Position numbers and translations under genes: made by a program
The notes under the pieces: model-generated
Database searches by the model: none
Told to the model about the DNA's origin: nothing
The model's input: only the letters and a program-made list of their open reading frames with translations
Assembly (NCBI GenBank): GCA_001414485.1
Contig: LLEY01000036.1
Coordinates: 310,001-374,000 of the forward strand
Direction of reading: 5' to 3'
Length of the DNA stretch: 64,000 nt
Origin: Calycina herbarum
Taxonomy: Eukaryota > Ascomycota > Leotiomycetes > Helotiales > Pezizellaceae
Shown: piece after piece, positions 45,981 to 57,755 of the stretch
How positions within the stretch are numbered: the stretch's first letter is position 1
Layout of the letters: the number at the start of each line of letters is the position of its first letter

Positions 45981-48433
45981 ATACAGGTACTCTGGAGTCG
46001 TTCCTTTCCTTCCAGGTTTTTCGGTTGATGCCCTCAACTGCACCTTGGAGCGAGGGTCGTGGCAGCGCTCAAGGTGAGAGGGAAGGCACGACTTCGACCT
46101 CAACCCTCGTGTCGCGAGGGCCGAGATCAAGTCTCTCTCAAGTGAGGGAAGGAACGACCTCTCAAATCGACGGCGAGGGCCATCGACGCAGATGCTTCCA
46201 GACCCCCAGATGGTACCCCAGGTAAGGTTCTAGCAGAATATTTGAATGGTTAAGCACAGCTTGTCCGCCAACTTGTATAGGTATGACATTGGACAATATG
46301 GAAGTACTTCATTGGCAATCTCTACTTGAAGGTCAAACTCCTGACAGGTTCATTCAAGTTGAGTTTTCATTTATACCACCTAGGTAGCTCGAGAGATTAA
46401 GTAATGCGGAGTACCCACTTCTGACATCTCACTCCCTCCCAAGATAACTCACTTTAGTCAGCTCTTCCCTGTTCTTCAATCTTATTTCACGTCCTTCTTC
46501 TCCTTTCATTTGAGTTCCCTGTTGGTTGATTCTCAGATGGCTATTCATTTAGATGCATCGAGCAGGTTTTCTCGCGGGGCGAAAGTGTCGCTATTATATA
46601 TTATAGCCAAAATAGTCAAGCATTTCAAGTTTCCCGGAACTTTGTAAAGTGGCTTCTCATTACCTTTCGGTGGCATCAATATGGCGGCAATGTGGCAACT
46701 CTTTCGCCCACCATAAATTGCAAATATAATCGACGCTGGACAAGAAGATATATCAATTCGACTCATCGGATAATCGGCATCATTTTTTTTTGGCAGCCGT
46801 CATGTGCTCCCATCACCAACATCCGATCTACCCATGTTGGCACATCTCCAATCCGAGTCCGACGGAAAATGAGACTCGGTGGGCATGAGAACCATTGGTG
46901 TAACGGTCGCGATGTGCAACAAAATGCTTAGCTTTGTCAATGGCTTTTTATTTTGTATGGGCTGGATAGACTGGTTCGTCACGATGCATTGGCCGAGGTA
47001 CCCCCCTTTTTTTTGGATGTGTGGGCGCGCTATGCGCGGTTGGCTTGTGATTTGTTACTTTTGGGGTTGTATGGAGTGAGGCTGAATGGTCTGCATGTTT
47101 GTACGAGGTACATGCTCGTAAGTGTGCAGTCGGATGTGTGGTGTACTTTCGGGTAGTACTATCTATGGGCTAGTAGAGAGTTTTGGAGTTGCTTTGGAGA
47201 TTTCCCCTCTTTGTAACTTGATCTATTTATACCTAAGTGGGTCGAAAAGCTTAATATTTAAGAGCCCCTTGGGGGCGGAGTGTACACTCCACTTGCCATG
47301 CACTACTGCGGCGAAGTTTGATGCGATATGGCATTTTCATCTCGACTTGGTAACTCGCTTCGAGTTTGTTAGATTTCTCGTATGGGAATCTTCTTCTTCC
47401 AGGCATTAGTACGATAACTTATTGTAGAGTTCGGACAGTGATGGATACGTAGCAATGTATGACAATCGGCAATAGCAGCCTGCCAAACTCCAACCGGGAA
47501 ATCTCCAGCTACCTTCTTCAAACTTACTAGTATGGACGAAGCGATAAAAGGAACTACGAACAGCTCGAATACACAAGAATCTCAACGCGGAAGCCTGAGA
47601 TTCAGGATAAAGAAATTAGAAGAGGTGGCATATTATAATTTCTAGAAAAGCGGGATGGAAGGGGAAGAAAAGCGTTGGTTCTGGGTAATTTGATGTGGGT
47701 GTTTCCACTACTTGTGTATTTGCTGATTTTATGTGAGTTTGTCTTACTTCCCTTACTTAAAGAGTCCTTTTTCTAGTCATTTCGAGAACAAACATACCAA
47801 ATAATCGGCAAGGCAGCTTTTTCGAGGTGCCTTGATTGAGAGGTGGAACTTTACCCATTGAAGGATAGTTTCTCCTTTGGACTCGACTGGACTTTCTGTG
47901 AGACCCAGGAAGCCATCGTAGAGCAGAATTTTGAGAAGGAATGGTAAAATTCGTGCGCGACTCTTCTGAAACCCAATCGCTAAGATTGCAAAAATAATGA
48001 AGCAGGTATTGTAATTTGAAGGCTCTAGCTTTCCCCAGAGAATACTGGGTTTTTCCAAAGAGTCGAAAACACTGATTGAAACTGGAATCTTCTCTTAGAT
48101 GCAAAATGGGTATACGTGAGTACTTGAGCGTTGAGAAGTCCTGAAAGATTTCCTCGCAACATGGAAGGGTAGGGCAATAACAGTATCGAATTTTTCAACT
48201 GTGGCACCCAATGATGCGAAACCTAGTTTAAAGGCATCGAGCGTGGAACAAAGGAGCTTTGGTCTTGGACTCTTTGATTAAAGACATTGTAATTTTGTTG
48301 TCACAATTTTTCTTTGTTCACTTGGCTGATGACAACCACGCCTAGTGGCTCATTGGTGAAGGTATTGGGAATTTCTCAAACCCACTAGCTACATCGCTTT
48401 TGCCTTCGGTAACAGCTCGAGCGAGCCCAAACA
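45288..48433. other. Intergenic, about 3.1 kb
   Basis: No gene could be supported. Frames at 46953-47156 (+) and 47757-48104 (-) are open but match no family I know. Contains a 32-base G run. Confidence 0.45.
45948..45979. repeat. Homopolymer of 32 G
   Basis: An uninterrupted run of 32 G on the + strand, preceded by GGAGA and followed by TATACAGG. Confidence 0.9.
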
Positions 48434-48606
48434 GATATAAATAAATACTTTGCTTATCCCGGACCCAGACTTCTTTTTCTCAACCCCAAATTCCAACTCT
48501 TCCAACACACACACAATCACAAATGTCAAGAATGGGGGATGGAAGTGGTGGTTTTGTTCTGTGTATTGATGGATTCGATGATTACGAGTCTAAGTTATCC
48601 ATATAG
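48434..48606 (+). pseudogene. Promoter and start of a gene cut by a retrotransposon
   Basis: A TATA-like ATATAAATAAAT (about 48435) is followed by a CT- and CA-rich leader and ATG at 48523 in a good context (ATCACAAATG). The frame reads MSRMGDGSGGFVLCIDGFDD and stops at 48604-48606. Copia sequence begins at about 48579 (exact edge uncertain), so the last codons probably belong to the insertion and the rest of the gene is lost or displaced. Gene family not recognisable from 20 residues. Confidence 0.5.
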
Positions 48607-49197
48607 ACAAACAGTCTAAATATGTTCTAAGGGCTTATTAAGCACCAAGATTTGGCCCCCAAATCACCTGATTTCTGACACTCCCCCATGCGTAATAAGC
48701 TCTTGATCCCACTTGTCAAAGTGAAGCTATTCCTACTTGCCAAGCCTCTACAAATTGTTGTTTTTGCTAAGTTTGTAAAGTTAATCCCTTGAGCCCCCTT
48801 AACTCCCGTAACAACTTCCAGTACAGTTGTAGTGTTTACGTCTCCTCTTTGGAAGTTCAGCAGCTCTACGAAGTGCCTTACACTTGTGCCACAGTATAAG
48901 AGTACTCAATCCTTCTTTTTCATCCTAAGCGTTTGATAATGTGTATTAAACGTATCCTTTGCAAGTTGTTTAGTGAGGATATCGGCAGGCTGGTCCTTTC
49001 CTGGTATTTTGAGGACTTTGAGGCGATTCCTTTAAACTATGTCGTTTTATACGTACAGGTGTTTGGTCTTAATATGCTTAGATCTTTGATAGAACTTAGT
49101 ATCTTCACAAAGTTGTACAGCTGCCTTGTTATTGTAGTAAAGTAAGGGTATTGTAAATGTCTCCCCTAGATCCTCCTATAGCTTCTCAAGCTATGTG
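48579..49197 (-). mobile_element. Ty1/Copia retrotransposon fragment (3' end, leftward)
   Basis: Read leftward, 49145 to about 48940 encodes the end of Copia pol. YYNNKAAVQLCEDTKFYQRS is followed by KHIKTKHLYV and, after two stops, by LKVLKIPGKDQPADILTKQL, the classic end of Copia RNase H. A polypurine tract (GGGGGAG, about 48681-48687) then abuts TGTCAGAAATC, the likely start of the 3' LTR at 48680. The LTR runs left to about 48579; that edge is tentative. The upstream part of the element is cut off at 49197, where a Gypsy LTR begins inside the RNase H coding region. RIP is light here. Confidence 0.8.
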
Positions 49198-49651
49198 TAA
49201 CGAAACTCAAACGAACTAAACAAAGATGACTAAGTCTCGAAGGTTGGTATGCAGGTAAGAAGTACAGATGCGCCGGGTTGTTTACTTGGAAGTGAACTCG
49301 TTACTTATATCAAAGATGTTAAATAAGATAATAAGATTAATAACTAAAGTTGAGCACGAAGCTCCTATCTAATAGCAGACGTGCTAGTCTTATATAGAAC
49401 CTTCGTTTATATTAGAGTCCTGCTTAGCAGGAGTCCTGAAGATGGAGTCCGACTCTATTTCTAGAGCTTCTTAAAACTAGACTCTATTACCTAACTACTC
49501 CTAACCGAGTTACGTAATATAACTATAATAAGATCCCTAGAATTATATATCTATTCAATCCCTTCTTCCTTTTAGGGTTATAATAGTATTTGTTCTATTA
49601 GAGCGCTGCCTAGACTTTATTTATTTACGTGCTAGTACGTGATTTATAACA
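49198..49651 (-). repeat. Gypsy LTR, copy 1 (454 bp)
   Basis: Begins TGTAACGAAACTC and ends TTATAACA on the + strand, with short inverted ends. It aligns along its length with 57295-57755, differing mainly by C/T and G/A changes. Confidence 0.85.
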
Positions 49652-52600
49652 CTATCCCCTTCTTAGCCTAGTATATCCCTATACTAGAATATAACTCTAA
49701 AATTCGTCGTTAGAAAGATATTATCCTTCCTTTGTATATAAACATGTCTTTCTCTTATATTAAACGAAAAGAGCGTCTAGCTCTTACTATACGAATCGAA
49801 TCTATATAACGTCTAGTAGAGACTTGTTCTTTTTATTAAAAACAATCTCGTCGCTGTTTCCTAGAGCTTTCTAAATCCTCTTAATATTCTAAGTGTATTT
49901 GGTTAAAAAGATCCTATAATAGTTCTAGTTATCTTAACATTCCTTTCTCTAGACCTTAAAAACCTATATATTGATTTTTCTTTAGCTTTTTATATAAACA
50001 GCTCTCTATTACTCCTCTAAGTCCTCCTCTCTCGAGTCCTTCTCTTAAGTCCTCGTCTTCTTAGTTCCCTGCTTTTAAAATAGCTCCTTTTATTAAGTAG
50101 GTACTTTCTAATAATATTTCTCTATCTAACCCTAGTCCTGAATTCTAAGCAGCTCTAGGTTTCGTTAGTAGAATTCCTAAAGTTATACTAGGTAATAGTT
50201 AAGGTTGTTTTTTAGCTCCTAATTGTTTTCTAAGTATAGGTAATCTAACTATTTAATTAAATACTTAACTTATCCTCTAATAAGTTTATAGTTAAGAATC
50301 CTTTTAACTTTATACTTAGCGTTTAGGTTTACTAGTTAAATTTCTATAATTAGAGCTAGTAGAGCTCCTAGTAGTACTAGTTTAAGTAGAGATATATAGA
50401 ATACTAGGTAGATGTTTATTATCTTTAGTAGTACTAGTTTATAATTTAAAGGTTCTCTAACTTACTTGATTTTAAATAGTCTAAGTTTTTTATAATCTAA
50501 TTTATTACTTAGTCTTTTTATATTAATATTCTTTTATACTAAGTAGACTTTATCCTCCTCTTTTAGTATTAGCTCCTTACTACGTCGTTTATTATAGTAG
50601 TATACGTTTCTTTTAGTAATAAACTATAAGTCTTCTATAAGTTCTTTATATAACCTCTTAATCTTTAAGACCTAAATATAAGTAAGTTGATTATTAATAG
50701 TCGTAGACAGTAGTTCTTAGTATACTAATAATTTATATCTATAATTAGTATAGAATAGTATAATAAGTGTTATTTCTATTACTAAACTATTATAGGTAAA
50801 CTATGCTAAGAGTAGTAGTTCTACCTAGTTGTTTTACTAGTAGTTTATATAATAACAAAGGTATATTTTAACTACTTAATTTATCTATTTATTTCCTCTA
50901 TTTATTTAAGAGTAGAAAGCTATAAAGAGCTTTCTTTTTATATCTAATCACTCTATTAGAGTAATCTAAAATTTTAAGATAAAGAGTTTATCTCTATCTA
51001 AGAGTATTTCTTTAGATAGTTTATATCTTAAGACTACTTCTCTAAAGAACGCGAATACTAATTCCTTAGCTATAAGTAGACGTAGTATAGTATTCTTATA
51101 TAAACTTCTTTATATATAAGCTAAGAACCTATAGTTTCCCTTTTATATACTAGTTATAACCTTTATAAATACTTTAAATTTTATCTATTTAAATGTTATT
51201 TATTACTACTATCTTATATATAGTAGGTACTAAGTCGCTATTTTTATTATATTTTAATATTACTATATTAACGTATTTTTTATTTTCCTTATAGCCTGGT
51301 TTCTAGCTTAGAGTATTAGCTTAAGCGTTACTTATTCTACTAATATATTAAATAATTATCTTAAATCCTACTAAAGTCTTAGACTACCTAGCTAGAATAA
51401 TAGCTATAAGTTCTTTATTATAAATACTATAGTTCTATTATACTATATCGAAAGTTTTTAAGAAATATACTATAAGTATAAGTTTTCTTATCTTATTTAG
51501 TTATAGATATATAGTACTTACTACTATGTTTAAAGTGTTTATTTCTATTATACTTAGTTTTTTATAATTAAAATTATATAAGATAGGTTTTACTATAAAC
51601 TGTCTTTTGATTTCCTAGAAGGCCTTTTTAGCCTTCTTATCTTAGATAAAAGCTATAGCTTTTCTAGTTAGTATTAACATAGGTTTTATAATCTTTATAT
51701 AGTTCTTAATAGATAGTTAATAGAAATTAGTAAATCCTAGGAAGGATTATATATCTTTAACGTTTTTTAGTAATTCCTATTTAACAACTATATAGATCTT
51801 TTCTAGATCTATTTCTATTTTTCCTAAGCTAAATACCTATTCTAAGAAAAGAGTTCTTTTAACTTTAAACTTATATTTTAAGAGTTTTAGATAAGAGTCT
51901 ACTTTAGTAAGTCTTTATAAGACTTCCTTTATATAGCTCTTATATTTCTCTAGATTTTCTAAGAAAATTAATATATTATCTAAGTAATATATAATAGTTA
52001 CTCTTAGAAGATTCTCTAGAATACTATTATTCTATCTCTAATAAGTAGCTAGTATATTAGTTAAACTAAAAGACATTACTATATACTTATAGAGTTCTAA
52101 TAGTAAGATAAACGTAGTCTTCTATTTATAGCCTATCTTAATCTTAATTAATCTATAAACGTTCTATTAATCTAGTTTTATAAATTTCTTTACCTAGCTT
52201 AACTTGTTTTATAAGTACTAGCTAGTTAGTAATAGATAACCGTTCTTAATTATTATATTATTTAATTCTCTATAATTAATATATACTTATCTATTTAGAT
52301 TATCTTTTTTCTTAATAATAAGTATATTTAAAGAGATAAGCGATTTAGATTTTTAAATATATCTCTTCTTTATTTCTTATTAAATATAACTTTCTAATAA
52401 AACTAAGTTATTCTAGTTATATAGTTAAAGCTTCTACTTCTTAAGGTTATAATCCTATAGTTAATATTTAAGAAGAGTATATATGTCTTCTAGGTCTTTG
52501 AACAACTTTGTAAATTCTCTATACTATATAGGTATTTCGTTATTAGCTTTCTTACTAACCTATAAAAGACCCTAGGTAAGATGTCTTAGCGCTTTAGAAG

Positions 52601-54163
52601 AGGTAGTGCTAATCTTATTCTAGCTTTGAAGTTATAAACGTGAACCTATGTATTTATATTAATTAAAAGTTATTATTCTAGTCTTCTAATCGATTTCTAG
52701 ATTATATTCTTAAATCTATAGTATACTGAGTATTACTTCCTTACTCTCTATTTTAATAATATTAAATTATATATCTAAATAGTATTCTTTAATATTAATT
52801 TTTACTAGAATAGTTTACTAATTAATAATCCTATTTTAGTATATAATATCTATTCTATTAACTACTCCTAGATAATATAGTCTTATTTCTTTAATTAGAA
52901 CGTTTAGCTTCTCTTAAGCTATTAGAGAAATAAAGTTGCTTATTACTTCTAAGTCTATTATAACTTATAACTTCTTCTCTTATATTTCTATAGTTATTAT
53001 TAACTATCTTTCTCTTAAAGTAGTATTTAACTTTGCTTTAATATATTAGACTTTAAAAGATTAATTTTCTTAATTATAATTCCTTCTCTTCTTATTCTTA
53101 TATTATAGAAAGAATCTTACTCTTTCCTTATTAGTATATACTACCTTATATACTAATCTATATTCTATAATTCTTATAGTCTTAGGAATTCCTTCTATAA
53201 ATTATTTTAGTAATTGTTTATAATTATATTAGATCTATTTATAACTAGTTTCTAAAATAGCTTCTATAGACTATAGTTCTCTTATATATAAATAATCTAA
53301 AGTAGCTTTAAGTATACTTATTTCTAGCTTTACGTATTAAACTCTAAATATATAGTCTCTTAAATTCTTTTTTCTAACTGTTTAAATCTAGGACTAAGAA
53401 AAGAATACTACTTCTTCTTTATTAGATAAGGCTATCTTATATATCTAATAATATTCTACTATTCTAGTAGGTTCTAGTAAAATTCCTTTGAATCGTTTCT
53501 ATAATAACTAGTCTATAGTTAGGCTTAGTTTATATTATATCTATTATACTATTATTTTCTAAACTGTTTCTATAAACTATAGTTCTCTTATTAATAGATA
53601 GTAAAATTCTTCTAGTTTCGTTTTAGCCTAACTAGTTATATTAAGCTCTCTTTACTCCTAGAATAGTATATTAAATAGCTACTATAAGCTGTATTTTCTA
53701 AATACTAGTTTATTATTTCTAATTAGTATAACTATAATATATTATTCGAATTCTTTTAGTATAATATCTTTAGATAGTATTCTAAGAAAAGAGGTTTTAA
53801 TCTATCTCTTAAATCCTATTAGAACTTGTTATATCTATATACTGATTTTATCTAAAATATTATATATTCTTTATACGTTCTCTACTTTAGAGTAGCTAGG
53901 TTTTTTAATTAGTTATTATTTATATTCTAGTTCTTTTCTCTTAATAGTTTCTTACCTAGTAATTAGGCTAACTAGAGTTATTATTTTAGAGTTATTTCTT
54001 ATAACTATATACGTTATTAAGATAGTTAGATTAACTTCTTATATAGTATAAGGACTCTAGAAGTCTAGCTTCTAGTTATTAATATATACTTATCGATTTC
54101 TATGTTTAAAGGTTTTAAGAAAGGCCTAAGTTTTTCTAACTTTAGAGTCTTTATTTCTAACTT

Positions 54164-54492
54164 TGTAACAAACCCAATCTGCTAGCCCTCTGGTAGTTAT
54201 CCTTACCTATAGTATGCACAGGTGTAGCGGATAATCAGAGAAGTAAGAGGTGGTTCAATTGAAGATCTAAAGCTATAGAAGAGAAGAGAAGGAAAGAGGA
54301 GACTTCTAGAGGTCCTATAATATAGAGATAGCCAAGGAATCGATAAGTTATAGGAATGTCGATCCGTTTATAGAAATGGTTCCTGGCCTAGGTAGGAATG
54401 GTTCTAGGCCAGGCCAGGAATAGCAGGCTTTGCGGACGCCGGCGAGCAGCCATACGCGAGTCACGTGCTCGGCGGTGGCCAGGTCCGTAACA
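54164..54492. mobile_element. Solo LTR with 5-bp target duplication, little RIP
   Basis: Starts TGTAACAAACCCAATCTG and ends GGTCCGTAACA. AACTT flanks both sides (54159-54163 and 54493-54497), a perfect 5-bp target duplication. The 329 bp keep normal base composition and CpA/TpG steps, in sharp contrast with the RIP-degraded host element. No internal region remains, so this is an LTR-LTR recombinant of another element. Confidence 0.92.
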
Positions 54493-55094
54493 AACTTCTC
54501 CTTCTAAGCTAGAAGATAAGTCTAATATTTCTAACGAACTAGTTAATAGTAATAATTTATATTTTATTTAAAGATGTTACTTAGATACCTCTACTAATTA
54601 TATATTAAAATTTTCTTTAAGAAGTAGATCTCTATTATTATTAGTATCTTATATACTATTAAATTCTTTATTATTTTTAATCTAGGTTCTATATTCTTAT
54701 ATTTTAAGTTCCTTATCTATAAGTTTAATATAATTAGTTAAGGCTACCTATTATTAAATAGTAGTATTAATTTATTTCTTTCTCTTAGAGTCTTTCTTCT
54801 TACTATACTTATTTACTCTATAGCTAAGAAGACTATAGTTATAATATAAGTTTTACTTATGTCGACGATTTCGCTTCTTCTAAGAAAGTCCTTCTTTCTT
54901 TAGAAAGGTTTTCTTTTATATAACGTTTACCTCCTTACTATGTTTAACGTAAGAGTGCTTCTACTTTCCTAATCTCTTACTCTTTTCTCCGTACTTAGAG
55001 TTACTCTTCTTAAATTCATATAAGCGGTTATCTAATTAGACAACTTCCTTAATTATACTTATAATAGTTAAGAACTATATATTCTATTTAGCTA

Positions 55095-56929
55095 ACGTGT
55101 TTCATAAGCGAGTCGCCTACTTTTTTAACCTAGTGTTATTATAATATAAAATACTTAATACTATATAAAGTTATTATTACTATAGAAGCTATCTAGTATT
55201 CTTTAGAACTTTCGCTATCTTCTATATCTAATATTTCTGCCTAATAAGTACGAGAATTATACCTAGTTTTACTATAACAGCTATAGTACCTGTCTACGCG
55301 AACTCTCTTCCTAGACTCTTTATTTTATTTCTAGCTACTATTTTCCTTAGATATAATTAAATCAGCTACGTTGCCTACTATTAATGTCTCTTAACTCTTA
55401 ATATACTTCCTCTTACGACTTTTACACTTAGTTGTAGCCTTAGTTATTATACGAAGACTAGTGATTTTCTTATATATTAATACTATATTATATATTACCC
55501 TAGTTAAGCCTTTTTCGAGTTAATTAAGAGACTAAATAATAGAACTAGGTAATGAGTCTTAATATCTTTAAATCCGATCTCGAATAAGCGTTAATTAAGC
55601 TATTATTTCGTATATGTTACTTAGTATTTTAGATGTCTATAGAGTGTCTTCTAGTATTATTAGTATTAGCGTACGAAGCCTTAAATCAAGCTTTAATAAC
55701 ATAGCTTCTAGGCTATATAGGACTAGCCTAGCCTCTTTAAAACTCGCGTAGATGTTATCCTTTATAAATGCTTTATAAAAAGCTACTTTAAATATAAGAA
55801 GAAAGGTTTCTTTAGTAATATAATTAATATAATTCTATACTAAGCCTAATATCTTAGCTCTATATACTCGCTTTAATAGTAAGAAGTAGACTATATTAAG
55901 CGGCTATAGTAGGTGCGATAAGTATAGAGGTATATAGAAGGTAATAATATTTAAGTCTTTATAGAGTTATTAGAATTCAAGCGAGTTATAGCTTTTATAA
56001 CTATTAATAATTAATAAATAATATCCTTCTATACTTTATACATTTATATACTTATTAAAATGCTTTAACTATATAACTCTAAGCTTATTATTTATCTAGC
56101 CGTTATTACTAACCTTAATTACCTAATCGTATAGTATATATATGTCTTAGTACTAGGTAGAAATAAGTACTTTACCTGCGAATATAATAAATAGCGAGAT
56201 TACCTATTCTATTACGTTAACTTTCTAAATAACTGTAATCTACTTACGATTACCTAGCTGAACTTGCTTTCGCTTCCTACGTGTTTCTAAGCTTATAATA
56301 ATAAGTTAGAACGAAATAACTTCTATTATAAAGCTACTTTTGTTAAAGTTATAAATATTCTTATCTTAAATACTATATTTCTCTTTAATAGACTATATAA
56401 GCGTAAACTATAGGCTAATAACTCGCGGATCCTTAGTTAAAGCTCGCTAACGATCGTACGAACGACTCTATCGAGTTTTAAGCTTAGATATATATTTTAT
56501 AAAGTTATTCGGCTAGTTCTTATCTATAGGCTTTCTATCGCGCTCTCTTAGCAGATTATTAGCTATATCTTATACTATATCTCTTATAGGCGAAAACCCT
56601 TGCGAATCTAACTCTAATATATATCTAACTATTACCTCCTCTTCTAGCTTTGTAAGCTTTTTCGAATTAGGCTAGTAATCGCGTTATAAGAGCTTTCCGG
56701 CGCGTCGATCGAAGAGAGTCTTTTAAGAAACATAGTAAATCTTTATAGCGCTTCGTTTAGTTAATAACGTGTTGTTTTTAAGTTCTTAGGTTACTAAAAT
56801 AATATTAGCTTCTTAAGAAGGTAATTAAACGTTGTAGTATTAAGCTATTATAATTTAAAAGTAGTATATAGTACGCGACGAGAAAAGTGAGCGACCTGCT
56901 TATATAAGCGACTCGCTTATAAAACACGT
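55095..56929 (-). mobile_element. Fot1/pogo-like DNA transposon, complete but RIP-mutated (1835 bp)
   Basis: The left end ACGTGTTTCATAAGCGAGTC faces the right end GACTCGCTTATAAAACACGT, with TA duplications at 55093-55094 and 56930-56931. Size and TA target match Fot1-like members of the Tc1/mariner superfamily. Leftward translation recovers the CENP-B-type helix-turn-helix region (EEEVIVRYILELDSQGFSP, about 56590-56640). The stretch corresponding to the NFDETGF catalytic block is changed to NFNKSSF (about 56345). The blocks VIEVISF, GNRK and FIIFAGK follow. The catalytic Asp/Glu positions seen there are altered and stops are frequent, so no active transposase is encoded. Confidence 0.87.
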
Positions 56930-56931
56930 TA

Positions 56932-57294
56932 TTACTAAAGATAATAAATATCTACCTAGTATTCTATATATCTCTACTCGAACTAGTACTACTAGGAGCT
57001 CTACTAGCTCTAATTATAGAAATTTAACTAGTAAACCTAAATACTAAATATAAAGTTAAGAGGATTCTTAACTATAAACTTATTAGAGGATAAGTTAAGT
57101 ATTTAATTAAATAGTTAAATTACTTATACTTAGAAAATACTTAGAAACTAAGAAGTAATCTTAACTATTACCTAGTATAGCTTTAAGAGTTCTACTAGTA
57201 AAACCTAGGTTTACCTATATCTTATAGTTAGAAAGAAAAGCTTTAAAGAAGGCTAGGTTAAGACTTAGCTTAGATTAGGAACTAGTAAGAATAG
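56932..57294 (+). mobile_element. Inverted Gypsy fragment
   Basis: It is the reverse complement, with RIP-type differences, of about 50110-50440 in copy 1, the 3' part of pol. It is bounded on the left by the Fot1-like element and on the right by the LTR at 57295. The last 50-60 bp do not match copy 1. Confidence 0.75.
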
Positions 57295-57755
57295 TGTAAC
57301 GAAACTTAAACGAACTAAACAAAGATAACTAAGTCTCGAAGGTTAGTATATAGGTAAGAAGTATAGATACGCCGAGTCGTTTACTTAGAAGTGAACTCGT
57401 TACTTATATTAAAGATATTAAATAAGATAATAAGATTAATAACTAAAGTTAAGCACGAAGCTTCTATCTAATAGCAGACGTGCTAGTCTTATATAGAACC
57501 TTCGTTTATATTAGAGTCCTGCTTAGCAGGAGTCTCGAAGATAGAGTCTAACTCTATTTCTAGAGCTTCTTAAAACTGGACTCTATTATCTAACTACTTC
57601 TAACCAAGTTATATAATATAACTGTAATAAGATCCTAGGATTATATATCTTACTATATCTAACTCTTTCTTCCTTCTAGGGTTATAATAGTACTCGTTCT
57701 ATTAGAGCGTTACCTAGACTTTACTTTGTTATATACTAATACGTAATTTATAATA
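57295..57755 (-). repeat. Gypsy LTR, copy 2 (461 bp)
   Basis: Homologous to 49198-49651. It begins TGTAACGAAACTT and is followed by the same polypurine-tract sequence, so it is the 3' LTR of the leftward copy 2. The terminal CA has become TA, as expected from RIP. Confidence 0.85.

Larger units (their letters stand above)
49198..55094 (-). mobile_element. Ty3/Gypsy retrotransposon copy 1, RIP-mutated, leftward
   Basis: The 3' LTR is at 49198-49651. A polypurine tract (GGCTAAGAAGGGGATAG on the minus strand, about 49652-49668) lies next to it. Pol follows: integrase region about 49.9-51.3 kb, RNase H, then reverse transcriptase about 51.9-52.3 kb with recognisable KLD, AYR-like and YLDNIL blocks. 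Protease and gag-like sequence continue to 55094, with a Lys-rich nucleocapsid-like stretch near 54.8-55.0 kb. Stops are dense in every frame and ATG is almost absent. A solo LTR interrupts it at 54164-54492, and a Fot1-like transposon marks its right edge. No 5' LTR in the expected position. Confidence 0.85.

Noticed and set aside
46953..47156. Rightward frame with YGLDRLVRHDALAE
   Set aside because: Looks somewhat coding, but no start context, no continuation and no known family. Left as intergenic.
57295..57755. Second LTR as the 5' LTR of Gypsy copy 1, making one simple 8.5-kb element
   Set aside because: The sequence to its left is an inverted pol fragment rather than a 5' leader, and the polypurine tract to its right shows it is the 3' LTR of copy 2.
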